DNA from: Rhodobacter viridis
GTDB taxonomy: Bacteria; Pseudomonadota; Alphaproteobacteria; Rhodobacterales; Rhodobacteraceae
NCBI RefSeq assembly: GCF_003217355.1
Contig: NZ_QJTK01000005.1
Coordinates: 154,421 to 218,420 of the forward strand
Reading direction: 5' to 3'
DNA: 64,000 nt
Position numbers and translations under genes: made by a program. The notes below the pieces were generated by a model, which did not search any database, was not told the DNA's origin, and saw only the letters and a program-made list of their open reading frames with translations. Below are positions 8,964 to 19,289 of the stretch, in pieces (position 1 is the stretch's first letter; each line of letters starts with the position of its first letter).

Positions 8964-10964
8964 TCAGCCGGTCCGACGCGCCTCGCGGTCGAGGAACTGG
9001 GCGAAATCGCCCGCATTCATCGGGCTCGCCCAAAGATAGCCCTGTCCGGCATCGACGCCCAATTCAACAAGAGCGCTGCGCTGCGTCTCGTCCTCGACCC
9101 CTTCGGCGACCGAGCGGATGCCCATGCCGCGCGCCATTTCCGCAATCGCCGCGACGATGGCGCGATCCTCCCGGCGGAAGGACAGGCCCGCAATGAAGCT
9201 GCGGTCGATCTTCAGCTCGGCCACCGGCACCTTCTTCAGATCGCTGAGCGAGGCATGGCCAGTTCCGAAATCATCGAGCGACAGCTCGTAGCCCCGATCT
9301 GCCAGCGAATCGAGCAGGCTGATCGCCATGTCGGTGCCGCGCCCGATGAAACAGCCCTCGGTGATCTCGATCAGCAAGTCCTGGCCGGTGATCCCCGCCG
9401 CCTCGAACATGCCGATGGTTTCCAAGAGCAGTTCGGGCGACTTGATGTCATCGGGATGGATGTTGAGGGCGATCTTGCCCGGATCGAGCCCCGCGCTGCG
9501 CCAGCCCGTCATGTTTTCCGCCACCGTCTCGGCGATCTGGCGCGACAGGTTGGGCAACATGCCCCGCTCGGCCGCGATCGCCAAGAAGCTGTCGGGCGCG
9601 ACATCCACCCCCTCGGGCGTGCGCCAGCGTACCAGCGCTTCCGCCCCCAGAAGCCGTCCGTCGGTCAGCGCGAGCTTGGGCTGATACTGCACGAAGAGCT
9701 GGTGACCTTCGAGCGCCTCGCGCAGGCCCGCCTCGATCCGGTCGCTTGAGATCACTTTCTGCCGCAACTGTTCGTCGAATTGCAGGCACTGGCCACGCCC
9801 GGTTTCCTTGGCCCGGTTCAGCGCCAGATCCGCCTTGAGCAGCAGCTCCACCGGATCTGTGCCATCCTCGGGGCACAGCACCGCGCCGATCGAAGTTCCC
9901 GGATGCACCCGCCGCCCGGCCAGTTGCGCGGGCTGATCGAAAGCCGCCAGCAGCCGGTCGGCGATCGGACGGATCTTGGCGGCCTCCGAAACCTCGGCCA
10001 GGATGACCGCGAATTCATCCCCGCCCAACCGGGCGATCACATCCCCCGCAGGCAGGTTCGCGCGCAGACGGCGGGCGATTTCCGCCAGCAATTCATCGCC
10101 CACGCCATGCCCGAAGAGGTCGTTGATGTTCTTGAACCGGTCGAGGTCCATCAGGAACAGCGTGAACCCCTGCCCATTCGTGCGCTGTCGGGCCACCGCC
10201 TCGGCCAGACGCGCGTTGAAGGCCTTGCGATTGAGCAACCCGGTCGTGTCGTCGATATTGGCGAGCAGATAGTTTTCGTCGCGCGCCTGACGCAGGTTTT
10301 CAACCGCCAGCGACAGCGCCGAGACGGATTCGTCGCGCTGCCGCGCGATCTCGCCCGCGCTGTAGGAAAAATAGGCCAGAAAGCCCCCGTAAACGAGCGC
10401 GTAAAGCGTCACTGCCCAGGCCTGCGCCCAGCCGCCGAGGTGGAAGGACAGGATCACGGCCGAGAGGATCGTGGCCTGAAAGGCGAGCGAGGCCACGAAG
10501 GCCCGGTGCAGCATGAAGGCCCCGCCCGCCAGCATCCCGGTGCAGACGAGCAGCACCACCATGGGCTCGCCATGGTCGTGCATCCCAAGCACATGCAGTG
10601 GCAAGGCAGCCCAGGGCGCGGCCAGCAGGACCGAGGTCAGGATCAGCCGCCGTGCCGCGCGGCGCGACACCCGGGTGACCTTGCGGCCCGCCGCCCGCCG
10701 CGACATCCGGCTGAGGGCAAGGCCAAGCGCAAAGACAGCGCCGATCCAGAAGACGACGAACATGTCGTGATCCCAGCGCAAGGAATCGAGCGCATAGATC
10801 ACCGCGTTCACCGCTGTCACCATAACCCCGGCCGAGGTGCCGTGCACGACGCTTGTCACGTCTTCCGGGCTTGGGTGCTTGGTCAGCACCGCCCGGATCC
10901 GGCCGAGAAGAGAAAACACCCGAGGCAACACGGCAGTCTTTCGTTGGAGTCGCCCCCCGATCAT
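8964..10964 (-). CDS. Membrane GGDEF-EAL cyclic-di-GMP protein
   Basis: The 666-residue protein has about six membrane spans in the first 200 residues, then a GGDEF domain (about 240-400) with an intact [11 protein letters not shown] active site, then an EAL domain (about 415-660). The EAL domain has [14 protein letters not shown] and ELKIDRSFI. Both catalytic motifs look complete, so it could make or hydrolyse c-di-GMP; in tandem proteins one activity often dominates. No periplasmic sensor is evident apart from the membrane region, which resembles MASE-type domains. It lies 69 bases after the next gene, another GGDEF-EAL protein in the same direction. The start codon is uncertain because no good ribosome site is seen. 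Confidence 0.9.
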   Translation of the reverse strand: MIGGRLQRKTAVLPRVFSLLGRIRAVLTKHPSPEDVTSVVHGTSAGVMVTAVNAVIYALDSLRWDHDMFVVFWIGAVFALGLALSRMSRRAAGRKVTRVSRRAARRLILTSVLLAAPWAALPLHVLGMHDHGEPMVVLLVCTGMLAGGAFMLHRAFVASLAFQATILSAVILSFHLGGWAQAWAVTLYALVYGGFLAYFSYSAGEIARQRDESVSALSLAVENLRQARDENYLLANIDDTTGLLNRKAFNARLAEAVARQRTNGQGFTLFLMDLDRFKNINDLFGHGVGDELLAEIARRLRANLPAGDVIARLGGDEFAVILAEVSEAAKIRPIADRLLAAFDQPAQLAGRRVHPGTSIGAVLCPEDGTDPVELLLKADLALNRAKETGRGQCLQFDEQLRQKVISSDRIEAGLREALEGHQLFVQYQPKLALTDGRLLGAEALVRWRTPEGVDVAPDSFLAIAAERGMLPNLSRQIAETVAENMTGWRSAGLDPGKIALNIHPDDIKSPELLLETIGMFEAAGITGQDLLIEITEGCFIGRGTDMAISLLDSLADRGYELSLDDFGTGHASLSDLKKVPVAELKIDRSFIAGLSFRREDRAIVAAIAEMARGMGIRSVAEGVEDETQRSALVELGVDAGQGYLWASPMNAGDFAQFLDREARRTG

Positions 10965-11033
10965 GACCGCAAATGGTAACCAGTGACTGAAGGCGCGTCG
11001 AAAAAAGCCTGTCGCGGCGTGTTTCTTCGGCGT

Positions 11034-13787
11034 TCAGCCAAGCGCAACGTCGCTCCAGCGCACCCCGTCGGGGCCAAGGAAGGTCGCGATGAACTCCTTG
11101 GCCGGAAGCGGCTTTCCGAAGTGATACCCCTGCCCCAGATCGCAGCCATGCTGGCGCAGCCAGACCACCTGCGCGGGCGTATCGATGCCCTCGGCGACCG
11201 TGCGCAGGCCAAGGGCCGCCGCCATCGCCAGCGTCGCGCGCACGATCGCATCGGAGGCCCCGTCATCAAGCGAGATCCGCGACACGAAACTGCGGTCGAT
11301 CTTCAGCTCTTTCAGCTGCAGCTTCTGCAGATAGCTGAGCGAGGAATAGCCGGTGCCGAAATCATCGGCCGAGAGCTCGTAGCCCGCGACCAGAAGCGCC
11401 TCGATGCTGTCGCGCGCGTCGGAATTCAGATCGACGACCGCGCCTTCGGTGATTTCGAACAACACATCCTCTGGGCCGAGCTGCGCGGCGCTCAGATGGG
11501 CCAGCACCGCGTCGCCGAACCGGACACGGCGCAGGCTTTCGGGCGAGAGGTTGATCGAGATGCCCAGATGCTGGCCGCGACCGCGCAGTTCGGCAAGGAA
11601 GGCGCCGACAAGGTCGATCATCAGCAAGTCGATGTCGCGCACGAGCCCGGATCGCTCCGCGATCGGCATGAAGATGTCCGGGCCGATGCCCGCCAGCGCC
11701 GGATCAGTGCAGCGCACCAGCGCCTCGGCCCCGGCAAGGCGGCCCTCTTCCAGCAGACTGACCTTGGGCTGCAGGTAAAGCGCAAAGGCGCCGTCGCGGA
11801 TCGCCCGTTGCAGCGATTGCCCGATCATCGCCTCACGCGCGAGCCGGTCGCGCAACTTCGGCGTGAAGGGCACGGCGCGGTTGCCGCCGAGCGCCTTCGC
11901 CTCATACATCGCCAGATCGGCGTTCAGCCACATTTCCTCGGGCGTCTGGGCATCCATCGGAAACAGGCTGAGCCCCATCGAGGCCGAAAGATAAAGCGGC
12001 TGGCCATCGATCTCGAAGGGTTTGGCAAAGGCCGCCGCAAGGGCGCGGGTCGCGCGCTCGGGCTCCTCGGCGATGCGGCAGCGGCGCAGGAAGGTGAATT
12101 CCTCGGCGCCGACCCGCGCCAGAAGCTGGTCGGGTTCGCGCAGCGCCTCGAGCCGTTCGGCGACCTTGCAGATCACCCGGTCGCCAAGCTGCGGCCCGAA
12201 CCGGTCCTTGATCTGCTGGAACTGGTCGATGGACAGGAAAACCTGCTGCAACAGCTCGCCCGTGCCGCGCGCCCGCGCCTGCGCCGGGGCGACCTGCGCG
12301 CGGAAGGATTCCCGGTTCGGCAACCCGGTCAGCGCGTCATGCGTGGCGGCATGGCTCGCCTCTTCGGCGGCCTGCGCCAGACGCCGTTCATCATTCAGCC
12401 GTTGCGTGATGTCGGAGACCGAGCAGACCACCTGCACCGGCCCGCCGCGCGACTCCATCGGGGCGGCGTTGACCGAAATCACCCGCTCGCTTCCGTCGGC
12501 ATTGGGCAGCGTCAGCCGCAGGTCGTGCAGCGTCTCGCCCCCCCGCCCCACGCGCTCGAACGGGAAGCCGGTGCCGGTGCCACGGTCGCGCGCGCCATAA
12601 AGCCGGCCGAGCGCCGTGTGATTGCGCCCGACGAGCCCCGCCCCGGTCACGTCGAGGATCTGCTCCGCCTCCATATTCGCGAAAACGATGACCCCCGAGG
12701 GATCGAAAGCCAGAATGCCGGACACCGAGGTCTCGGTCAGGCGTTGCAGGAAATCGCTTTTCGCGATCAGCTCGGCCTCAAGATCCTTGCGGCGCGAAAT
12801 ATCGACATGCACGCCCGACAGCACCAGCGCCTCGCCGCTCTCCGAGACCTCGACCGCGCGGCCGCGCGAGAGGATCCAGACCCAGTGGCCATCGGCGTGA
12901 CGCATGCGGAATTCTTCGGTAAAGAAATAGTCCCGGCTGCGGAATTTCGGCTCCTGAGCGGTGTTCAGTCGCACAACGTCATCAGGGTGAACCAGCGCAC
13001 GCCAGTCGTCGATCATCAGCGGCGCGGGCAGGTCCTCCAGCTTGCGGCCGAGAATTGCCGCCCAACGGTCGTTGACGAAGAGCCGATTGCTGCGCAGGTC
13101 GTGCCGCCAGGTGCCGACCTCGCCGCCCGCGATCACATCGGCAAGGCCGCGGATCGCCTCCTGCTGCTCATGCACATCGAGGGCAAAGCCGAAAAGCTTG
13201 CCACCGGGGTCGCGGCGACTGCTTTCGACATCGGTGACCACCTTGATCCAGCGATACTCGCCGCTCTGCCCCCGTATGCGATGCGTCTGCGGCGGGATCG
13301 CTACCAGCTTGCCCGCAAAGACCTCGCGGTGCAGCGCCATATGGGCATCATAGCTTTCGACATCATCGGGATGGATCAGCGCCCGAAGCGCCGAGGCGGG
13401 CATCACGACGCCTTCGGGAAAACCGACGGTGCGGGCAAGGAAGCCCGAGGCGCGGATCGTCAGATCGCCATCCGGGCCGATCGCCGTTTCCCAGTCACAC
13501 CCCCCGGCCGCATCCAGCGCACCGCGCAGGCGATCTTCGGCGAGCGACACCGCATCAAGCGACTGTTCAAGCTGGGAAAGCGTGCCCCGCAGCACGGCCC
13601 AGAGCGCAAAGGAGGTGACGGCGATGAAAGCCCAGCCCTTGAAGGTCTGATAGGATTGATACTGTTGATAATCGCCGGAAATCGCAGCCAGCATGTGGTC
13701 GCTGGTCAGAATGTAGAGTGCGCCAACAAGCGCATAGGCCGCGGCGACCCGAAAAGCAGTGAAGTGGTGAACCAGTCTGGCAGGCAT
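11034..13787 (-). CDS. PAS-GGDEF-EAL signalling protein with degenerate GGDEF motif
   Basis: The 917-residue protein has two N-terminal hydrophobic spans (about 10-65). Three PAS/PAC repeats follow (roughly 85-210, 220-340, 345-465), the second ending with a PAC-type WVWILSRGRAV. A GGDEF domain (about 490-650) and an EAL domain (about 660-910) complete it. The cyclase motif reads RVGAEEFTF instead of GGDEF/GGEEF, so cyclase activity is doubtful. The EAL side has GAEALVRC (normally RW), DDFGTGYSSL and ELKIDRSFV and appears able to hydrolyse c-di-GMP. The PAS repeats suggest redox, oxygen or light input, but no ligand can be assigned. It is upstream of and collinear with a second GGDEF-EAL gene. 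Confidence 0.9.
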   Translation of the reverse strand: MPARLVHHFTAFRVAAAYALVGALYILTSDHMLAAISGDYQQYQSYQTFKGWAFIAVTSFALWAVLRGTLSQLEQSLDAVSLAEDRLRGALDAAGGCDWETAIGPDGDLTIRASGFLARTVGFPEGVVMPASALRALIHPDDVESYDAHMALHREVFAGKLVAIPPQTHRIRGQSGEYRWIKVVTDVESSRRDPGGKLFGFALDVHEQQEAIRGLADVIAGGEVGTWRHDLRSNRLFVNDRWAAILGRKLEDLPAPLMIDDWRALVHPDDVVRLNTAQEPKFRSRDYFFTEEFRMRHADGHWVWILSRGRAVEVSESGEALVLSGVHVDISRRKDLEAELIAKSDFLQRLTETSVSGILAFDPSGVIVFANMEAEQILDVTGAGLVGRNHTALGRLYGARDRGTGTGFPFERVGRGGETLHDLRLTLPNADGSERVISVNAAPMESRGGPVQVVCSVSDITQRLNDERRLAQAAEEASHAATHDALTGLPNRESFRAQVAPAQARARGTGELLQQVFLSIDQFQQIKDRFGPQLGDRVICKVAERLEALREPDQLLARVGAEEFTFLRRCRIAEEPERATRALAAAFAKPFEIDGQPLYLSASMGLSLFPMDAQTPEEMWLNADLAMYEAKALGGNRAVPFTPKLRDRLAREAMIGQSLQRAIRDGAFALYLQPKVSLLEEGRLAGAEALVRCTDPALAGIGPDIFMPIAERSGLVRDIDLLMIDLVGAFLAELRGRGQHLGISINLSPESLRRVRFGDAVLAHLSAAQLGPEDVLFEITEGAVVDLNSDARDSIEALLVAGYELSADDFGTGYSSLSYLQKLQLKELKIDRSFVSRISLDDGASDAIVRATLAMAAALGLRTVAEGIDTPAQVVWLRQHGCDLGQGYHFGKPLPAKEFIATFLGPDGVRWSDVALG

Positions 13788-13970
13788 GGTCGCTTTTCGC
13801 GTGTGTTCCGGGTTCAGGGGAAGTCGGACACGAACGCGGACGATGTGTCAATCGTCGTGAACGGCCTGCCCTGAAATACCCGGGCAGCCTGCACCGAAAG
13901 CGGTGAAGCAATTCTTGCGATTTCGCCGTTAGACGTCGAATTTCAAAGGCATTTTAGCGAGTATCCTTGT

Positions 13971-13984
13971 CATGTCGCGACATG
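13971..13984. promoter_or_regulatory. Perfect 14-bp palindrome, possible operator
   Basis: CATGTCGCGACATG is a perfect palindrome. It lies directly beyond the fruA terminator and 184 bases upstream of the PAS-GGDEF-EAL gene. It could be an operator for that gene, or chance. Confidence 0.35.
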
Positions 13985-14016
13985 AAAAAGCCGACGGCCC
14001 GCGGACCGTCGGCTTT
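13984..14016 (-). terminator. Rho-independent terminator of the fru operon
   Basis: An 11-bp stem (13987-13997 with 14006-14016) has an 8-base loop and is followed on the minus strand by TTTTTCATG. It starts 20 bases after the fruA stop. Confidence 0.9.
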
Positions 14017-14036
14017 GTTTTCTCGCCCCTTGCAGA

Positions 14037-15773
14037 TCAGGCGCGGGCGGCCTCATCCGACGACAGCGGCTTTTTCAGCGCGATCAGCAGGCCCGTCGTC
14101 ACCAGCGTGCCGACAACGATCGAGAGCGCATAAAGGCCGAGGTTGGTCACCGCATTCGGAATGGCAAGGACGAAGATCCCGCCGTGCGGTGCGACAAGCA
14201 GGCAGCCCAGCGCCATCGACAGCGCCCCGGTGATCGCCGAACCGACGATGATCGAGGGGATCACGCGGGCCGGGTCTTTCGCGGCAAAGGGGATCGCGCC
14301 TTCGGTGATGAACGACAGACCGAGCACCGCGGCGGCGCCGCCGGCTTCCCGCTCTTCGGCGGTGAAGCGGTTCTTCGCAACCAGAGTGGCGAGCGCCAGA
14401 CCGAGCGGAGGCGTCATGCCCGCGGCCATCACGGCGGCCATCGGCGCATAGGTGTTCGAGGTCAAGAGGCCGACGGCGAAGGTATAGGCGGCCTTGTTGA
14501 TCGGGCCCCCCATGTCGACGGCCATCATGCCACCGAGGATCAGGCCCAAGACGACGGCGTTGGTGGTACCAAGCCCTTGCAGGAAGGCGGTCATCGCGGC
14601 CAGAAGGGCAGCGACCGGCGTGCCGACGATGTAGACCATGACCAGCCCGGTGATCGCGGTCGACAGCAGCGGCAGGATCAGGACGGGTTTGAGGCCCTCA
14701 AGCGTGCGCGGCAGCTGGATCGCGTCGCGCAGCCAGCGCGCAACGTAGCCGGCCAGGAAGCCCGCGACGATGCCGCCAAGGAAACCGGCGTTCAGGTTCA
14801 CCGCCAGCATGCCACCGATCAGACCGGGGGTCAGGCCGGGACGGTCGGCGATCGAATAGGCGATGAAGCCCGCCAGAACCGGCACCATCAGCTTGAAGGC
14901 CGCGCCGCCACCGATTGCCATCAGCGCCGCGGGCAGCGTGCCCTCGACCTCGAAGGCCTTGATGCCAAAGACGAAAGAGAGCGCGATCAAGAGACCACCG
15001 GCGACCACCAGCGGCAGCATGTAGGACACGCCGGTCAGCAGGTGCATGTAGGGGCCCGAGCGGCTCGCCGCCCGTTTCGCTTTCAGTGCATCGACGGTAT
15101 CGGCCAGATTGGCGCCCAGCACCACCCCCTCGGCCACGGCTGCATCCAGCACCTTGGCCGCGCCTTTCACCGCCGCGCCGACCGAGGTCTTGTAGACCTT
15201 CTTGCCGCCAAACCGGCTGTCATCGACATGGGTATCGGCCGCGATCACCACCAGATCGGCGGCCTTGATCTGCGCCTCGGTCAGCGCGTTTTGCGACCCC
15301 ACCGAGCCCTGCGTCTCGACCGCGATCTCCCAGCCGCGCGCGGCGGCAGTTTTCTTCAGCGCATCGGCCGCCATGAAGGTATGCGCAATGCCGGTCGGAC
15401 AAGAGGTGATCGCCACCACCTTGAGCGGCTTTTGGCCTGTTTGGGTTGTCATCTGCGGGGTCTCCTCTCCGACTAAGGCAAGGGCTTCGGCCAGAACCGC
15501 GGACGTCTGGGTGACAGCGCGGCTCGTCGAGGTCCGGTAAACGGGTTTCGTGATGAAGCGCACATCCTCGACGCGGATGTCGGCGGCGATCACCACCACA
15601 TCGGCGGCGGCAATCTCGGCCACATGCAGCGGCGCTTCGACGCCTTGGGCGGATTGGCGTTCGACACGGATGTCGTGGCCCATCTGCGCGGCGGTGGCAC
15701 TCAGCGCCTCGGCGGCCATATGGGTATGCGCAATGCCTGTGGGACAGGCGGTCACGGCGACGATCTTCGACAT
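14037..15773 (-). CDS. fruA: Fructose PTS enzyme IIB'BC
   Basis: The 578-residue membrane transporter imports fructose and phosphorylates it to fructose-1-phosphate. Two IIB domains come first: an N-terminal one with TACPTGIAHTHMA (cysteine about residue 9) and a second with TSCPTGIAHTFMA (about 125). One of them is normally the active phosphocysteine domain and the other a degenerate IIB'. The IIC membrane domain (about 240-570) has the GGPINKAAYTF and EGAIPFAAKDP motifs. The length equals that of R. capsulatus FruA. It is the last gene of fruBKA, 18 bases after fruK. Confidence 0.96.
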   Translation of the reverse strand: MSKIVAVTACPTGIAHTHMAAEALSATAAQMGHDIRVERQSAQGVEAPLHVAEIAAADVVVIAADIRVEDVRFITKPVYRTSTSRAVTQTSAVLAEALALVGEETPQMTTQTGQKPLKVVAITSCPTGIAHTFMAADALKKTAAARGWEIAVETQGSVGSQNALTEAQIKAADLVVIAADTHVDDSRFGGKKVYKTSVGAAVKGAAKVLDAAVAEGVVLGANLADTVDALKAKRAASRSGPYMHLLTGVSYMLPLVVAGGLLIALSFVFGIKAFEVEGTLPAALMAIGGGAAFKLMVPVLAGFIAYSIADRPGLTPGLIGGMLAVNLNAGFLGGIVAGFLAGYVARWLRDAIQLPRTLEGLKPVLILPLLSTAITGLVMVYIVGTPVAALLAAMTAFLQGLGTTNAVVLGLILGGMMAVDMGGPINKAAYTFAVGLLTSNTYAPMAAVMAAGMTPPLGLALATLVAKNRFTAEEREAGGAAAVLGLSFITEGAIPFAAKDPARVIPSIIVGSAITGALSMALGCLLVAPHGGIFVLAIPNAVTNLGLYALSIVVGTLVTTGLLIALKKPLSSDEAARA

Positions 15774-15791
15774 GGGTTCCTCCGCTTCGGC

Positions 15792-16742
15792 TCAGACGCG
15801 CGACAGCGTTTTGACGGTGACGGTGCGGGCAAGCGCGGCGATGCGCGCTTGCGGCGGCAGATGCGGGCCGATTTCGCCGAGTGCACCAAGCGAAAAGGCG
15901 GTGGCGAGCGCGGCGGTGTCGTCAAGGCTCAGGCCGAGCGTCGCGGCATGGATCAGCCCCGCCACCATCGCGTCCCCCGCCCCCACGGTGGAGGCGATCT
16001 CGGTCGCGGGCGGGATCGCGAGCGCGATCTCGTCGCCCCGCGCCAGCACCGCTCCGGCCTCGCCCATCGAGACGGCGACAAGCCCGACACCCTCGGCGAT
16101 CAGATCGCGGGCGGCGGCCATCACCGCATCAAGGTTGGCCAGATCCCGGCCCAGATGCGCGCCCAGTTCCGCCGTGTTCGGCTTCACGATGTCGGGGCAA
16201 GCCGCCAGCGCCAGGGCCAGCGCCGGACCCGAGGTGTCGACGGCCACCCGCGCGCCGCCCTTTCGGGCGAGCGCGGTCAGATGCGCGTAAGCCTCCGGCC
16301 CCAGCCCTTCGGGCAGGCTGCCGCAGAGCGCGACCCAATCGAGGCCCTGCGCCAGCAGGTCGGTCAATTTCGCGGCCACGGCGTCGAGGTCCGCAGGCCC
16401 GGCCGCAATGCCCGGAAAGTTCAGATCGGTGACCTGATTTTGCAGCGGATCGACGATCTTGACGTTGGTCCGCGTCGCGCCGGGCAGGCGCAGGCAGGCA
16501 TCCACCAGCCCCGCCGCCGCGAAATGGCGCGCAAAAAGCGCCTCGTTTTCAAGGCCCAGCAGGCCCGTCACCGCCACCTCATGGCCAAAATGCGCAAGGA
16601 ACGAGGCCACATTGACCCCCTTGCCGCCCGCATCGACGCGGCTTGCCGCAACCCGGTTCACCGCATCGGCGGTGAAGCCCGGCACGGTGACCGTCTGATC
16701 GACGGCGGAATTGAGCGAAACCGTCGCGATCCGGGGGCTCAT
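15792..16742 (-). CDS. fruK: 1-phosphofructokinase
   Basis: The 316-residue PfkB-family sugar kinase converts fructose-1-phosphate to fructose-1,6-bisphosphate with ATP. It has the PfkB signature GGKGVNVASFLAHFG near residue 38 and the C-terminal ATP and catalytic-Asp motif TVGAGDAMVAG. Its start overlaps the fruB stop as ATGA, so the two are translationally coupled. Together FruB, FruA and FruK feed external fructose into glycolysis or the Calvin cycle intermediates. Confidence 0.96.
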   Translation of the reverse strand: MSPRIATVSLNSAVDQTVTVPGFTADAVNRVAASRVDAGGKGVNVASFLAHFGHEVAVTGLLGLENEALFARHFAAAGLVDACLRLPGATRTNVKIVDPLQNQVTDLNFPGIAAGPADLDAVAAKLTDLLAQGLDWVALCGSLPEGLGPEAYAHLTALARKGGARVAVDTSGPALALALAACPDIVKPNTAELGAHLGRDLANLDAVMAAARDLIAEGVGLVAVSMGEAGAVLARGDEIALAIPPATEIASTVGAGDAMVAGLIHAATLGLSLDDTAALATAFSLGALGEIGPHLPPQARIAALARTVTVKTLSRV

Positions 16743-19222
16743 TTCAGCCCCCGCACTTCAGCGGCGTCGACCGCGGCCAATGCCCGGCGCGCCAGATCGC
16801 GGTTTTCCGCCATCGAGGACCGGCGCAACTGCGCCTTGATCCCGGCCACGGCGGGGATGGACACGGACAATTCCCGCACCCCAAGCCCCGAGAGCACCGC
16901 CGCCCCCATCGGATCGCCCGCGATGCCACCGCAAGCGCCAACCCAGATCCCCGCCGCATCAGCCGCACGCACAGTGAAGTCAATCAGCCGCAGCACGGCC
17001 GGATGCAGCCCGTCGGCCTGTTTCGCCAGCACCGGATGCATCCGGTCCATGGCCAGCGCATATTGCGTCAGGTCATTCGTGCCGATCGAGAAGAAATCGA
17101 CCCGTTTCGCCAGTTCCGGCGCCATCATCACGGCAGACGGAATTTCGATCATGATGCCGATTTCGACCGGTTCCGCGCCGACCTCGGCCCGGACCTCCTC
17201 GGCGATGCGCCGCGCGGTGTCCAGTTCCTGCACCATCGCGATCATCGGGAACATGATGCGCACATGCCCCTTCGCCGACGCCCGGTAGATCGCCCGCAAC
17301 TGGGTGCGGAACAGGTCTTCGTGGCTGAGGCAAAAGCGGATGCCGCGCTCGCCCAGAAACGGGTTTTGTTCAACGGGCATGCGCAGATAGGGGATCTCTT
17401 TGTCGCCACCCACATCCAGCGTGCGAATGATGATCGGCAGCCCGTTCAGCGCTTCCAGCATGGCGGAATAGATCGCCACCTGCTCGTCTTCGCTCGGCGG
17501 CGCCTCGCGGTTCACGAACAGGAATTCGGTGCGCAGAAGCCCCACGCCCTCGGCGCCCGCCTCGACCGAGGCGACGGCTTCGGCCACGTCCGAGATATTG
17601 GCCACCACCTCGACGCGCGCGCCATCCACCGTCAGCGCGGGCTTGTAGCGTTCCCGCGCCTCGGCCTCGCGCTGGGTTTTCAGCGCCGCCATCGCGGTTT
17701 CGGCCTTGGCAATGTCGGTGGCCGTGGGGGCGACGACGATCACGCCCGCGCCGCCATCGAGCAGCACGGAGGTCCCCGTCGGCAGATCGAGAAGCCCCGC
17801 GCCGACGCCCACGACCGCGGGAATATCCAGCGCCCGGGCGATGATCGAAGTATGCGAGGTCGGTCCGCCCTGCGCGGTGGCAAGGCCGCGCACCAGCGCG
17901 GGGTCAAGCCGCGCGGTGTCCGAGGGCGTCAGGTCATCGGCGAGCAAGATGCAGGGCACGCTGGGCAGATGGGTTTCGCCGGTCTGCACCGTGCCCAGAT
18001 GTTGCAGCACGCGTTGGCCCGCGTCGCGCAGGTCGATCGCCCGGCCCGACAGCACCGCATCCTTCATCGACGCCAGCATGTCGGCGCGTTCGCTGAAGAC
18101 CTGATGCCAGGCAAAGCCGGCGGACCGGCCCTGCCCGATCAGGGCCTTGGCGGCCTCGACCATTTCCGGGTCGTGCAGAAATTCCTGATGCGCGCGGAAG
18201 ATCGCGGCGCGGGCGGGGCCGGATTTCTTCCAGACCTCGTCGTGCAGCTCTTCCAACTCGTGCCAGGCGGTCTGCAACGCGGCCTCAAGACGGTCGTTTT
18301 CGAACGCGGCATCGGCGGCATCGGTGTCGAAAACCACCTCATCGCGGGCAAAGCGGAAGACGGGGGCAAGCGCGTAGCCCGGCGAGGAGGAGATGCCAAC
18401 GAGGGTGCGCCCCTCGTAGGATGCCATCGACGCCCCCGCCCCCGTCAAACCGGGCGTAGCGGCTTCGGGGGCCGCCGCACCGGTGTCTTCTTCCTCTTCA
18501 AGCCCGGCTTCGAAAGCCGCGGCAATCGCGGCCAAAGCCGCCGTCGCATCCTCCCCTTCGGCGCTGATGCGCAGGGCGGCGCCTTGGGCGGCCCCCAGAT
18601 TGAGAAGCGAAATCAGGCTTTTCGCATTGGCCACCCGGGCGCCATTGCGCACCCGGATCTCGGCCGCAAAGCCCTTGGCCAGATCGACAAGCGTGGTCGC
18701 AGGCCGGGCATGCAGCCCATGCGCACCGCGGACCACCACATCAAAGCCCTGCGCGAAATCCTCGGGCGCGGCCTCCGGGCGCGGCGCGGGCGGCTCGGCC
18801 CCGGTCAACCGCGCGACGATCACGGCGGCGTCCAGCGTCGTCGCCAGCCGCTCGGCCTCGGCCTCGTCGCCCAGAACGTCGGTCAGGTTGCTCAGCACCT
18901 GCAGGTGCTCATCCGATTTCGCGGCAATCGCCACGACGAGCCGCGCCGTGTCGCCCGGCGCCCATTCGACGCCCGCGGGCAGCTGCACCACCGCAATCGC
19001 CGTGTCATGGATCAGGTCGCGGTCCTGCGGCAGGCCATGCGGGATCGCGATCCCGTTGCCCAGAAACGTATTCGCGACCGCCTCGCGGCCCATCATGCTC
19101 TGGCCGTAGCGCGGATCGATCTTGCCCGCGGCGGTGAGCAGGTCCACGGCCTGCGCGATGGCGTCGGCCTTGTCGGTGGCCGTCTTGCCGATGGCCACAA
19201 GTTCGCTGGTCAGGGGTATCAC
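16739..19222 (-). CDS. fruB: Multiphosphoryl transfer protein, fused IIA-HPr-enzyme I
   Basis: The 827-residue fusion carries every soluble phosphotransfer step of the fructose PTS. A IIA-Fru domain (about 1-150) has its histidine in GIAIPHGLP. An HPr domain (about 155-245) has HGLHARPATTLV. Enzyme I (about 270-827) has active-site His in GGPTSHTSIIARA and PEP-binding ACGGIAGDPMG. Translation probably starts at GTG 19222 after GAGGAGGAACC; upstream ATG frames lack homology. The domain order and length are those of R. capsulatus FruB. First gene of the operon, divergent from the solute-binding gene 67 bases away. Confidence 0.95.
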   Translation of the reverse strand: MIPLTSELVAIGKTATDKADAIAQAVDLLTAAGKIDPRYGQSMMGREAVANTFLGNGIAIPHGLPQDRDLIHDTAIAVVQLPAGVEWAPGDTARLVVAIAAKSDEHLQVLSNLTDVLGDEAEAERLATTLDAAVIVARLTGAEPPAPRPEAAPEDFAQGFDVVVRGAHGLHARPATTLVDLAKGFAAEIRVRNGARVANAKSLISLLNLGAAQGAALRISAEGEDATAALAAIAAAFEAGLEEEEDTGAAAPEAATPGLTGAGASMASYEGRTLVGISSSPGYALAPVFRFARDEVVFDTDAADAAFENDRLEAALQTAWHELEELHDEVWKKSGPARAAIFRAHQEFLHDPEMVEAAKALIGQGRSAGFAWHQVFSERADMLASMKDAVLSGRAIDLRDAGQRVLQHLGTVQTGETHLPSVPCILLADDLTPSDTARLDPALVRGLATAQGGPTSHTSIIARALDIPAVVGVGAGLLDLPTGTSVLLDGGAGVIVVAPTATDIAKAETAMAALKTQREAEARERYKPALTVDGARVEVVANISDVAEAVASVEAGAEGVGLLRTEFLFVNREAPPSEDEQVAIYSAMLEALNGLPIIIRTLDVGGDKEIPYLRMPVEQNPFLGERGIRFCLSHEDLFRTQLRAIYRASAKGHVRIMFPMIAMVQELDTARRIAEEVRAEVGAEPVEIGIMIEIPSAVMMAPELAKRVDFFSIGTNDLTQYALAMDRMHPVLAKQADGLHPAVLRLIDFTVRAADAAGIWVGACGGIAGDPMGAAVLSGLGVRELSVSIPAVAGIKAQLRRSSMAENRDLARRALAAVDAAEVRGLK

Positions 19223-19289
19223 GGTTCCTCCTCGGCATCGGATGTGCGATGCTCTTGAAGGGACGAAGCGCCCGGCAGATGAATGGAGT

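Noticed and set aside
10983..13874. 963-codon plus-strand frame antisense to the PAS-GGDEF-EAL gene
   Set aside because: The minus strand has clear PAS, GGDEF and EAL motifs; the plus frame has none.
16739..19258. 751-codon plus-strand frame opposite fruB
   Set aside because: It is antisense to a protein with IIA, HPr and enzyme I active sites and has no motif of its own.
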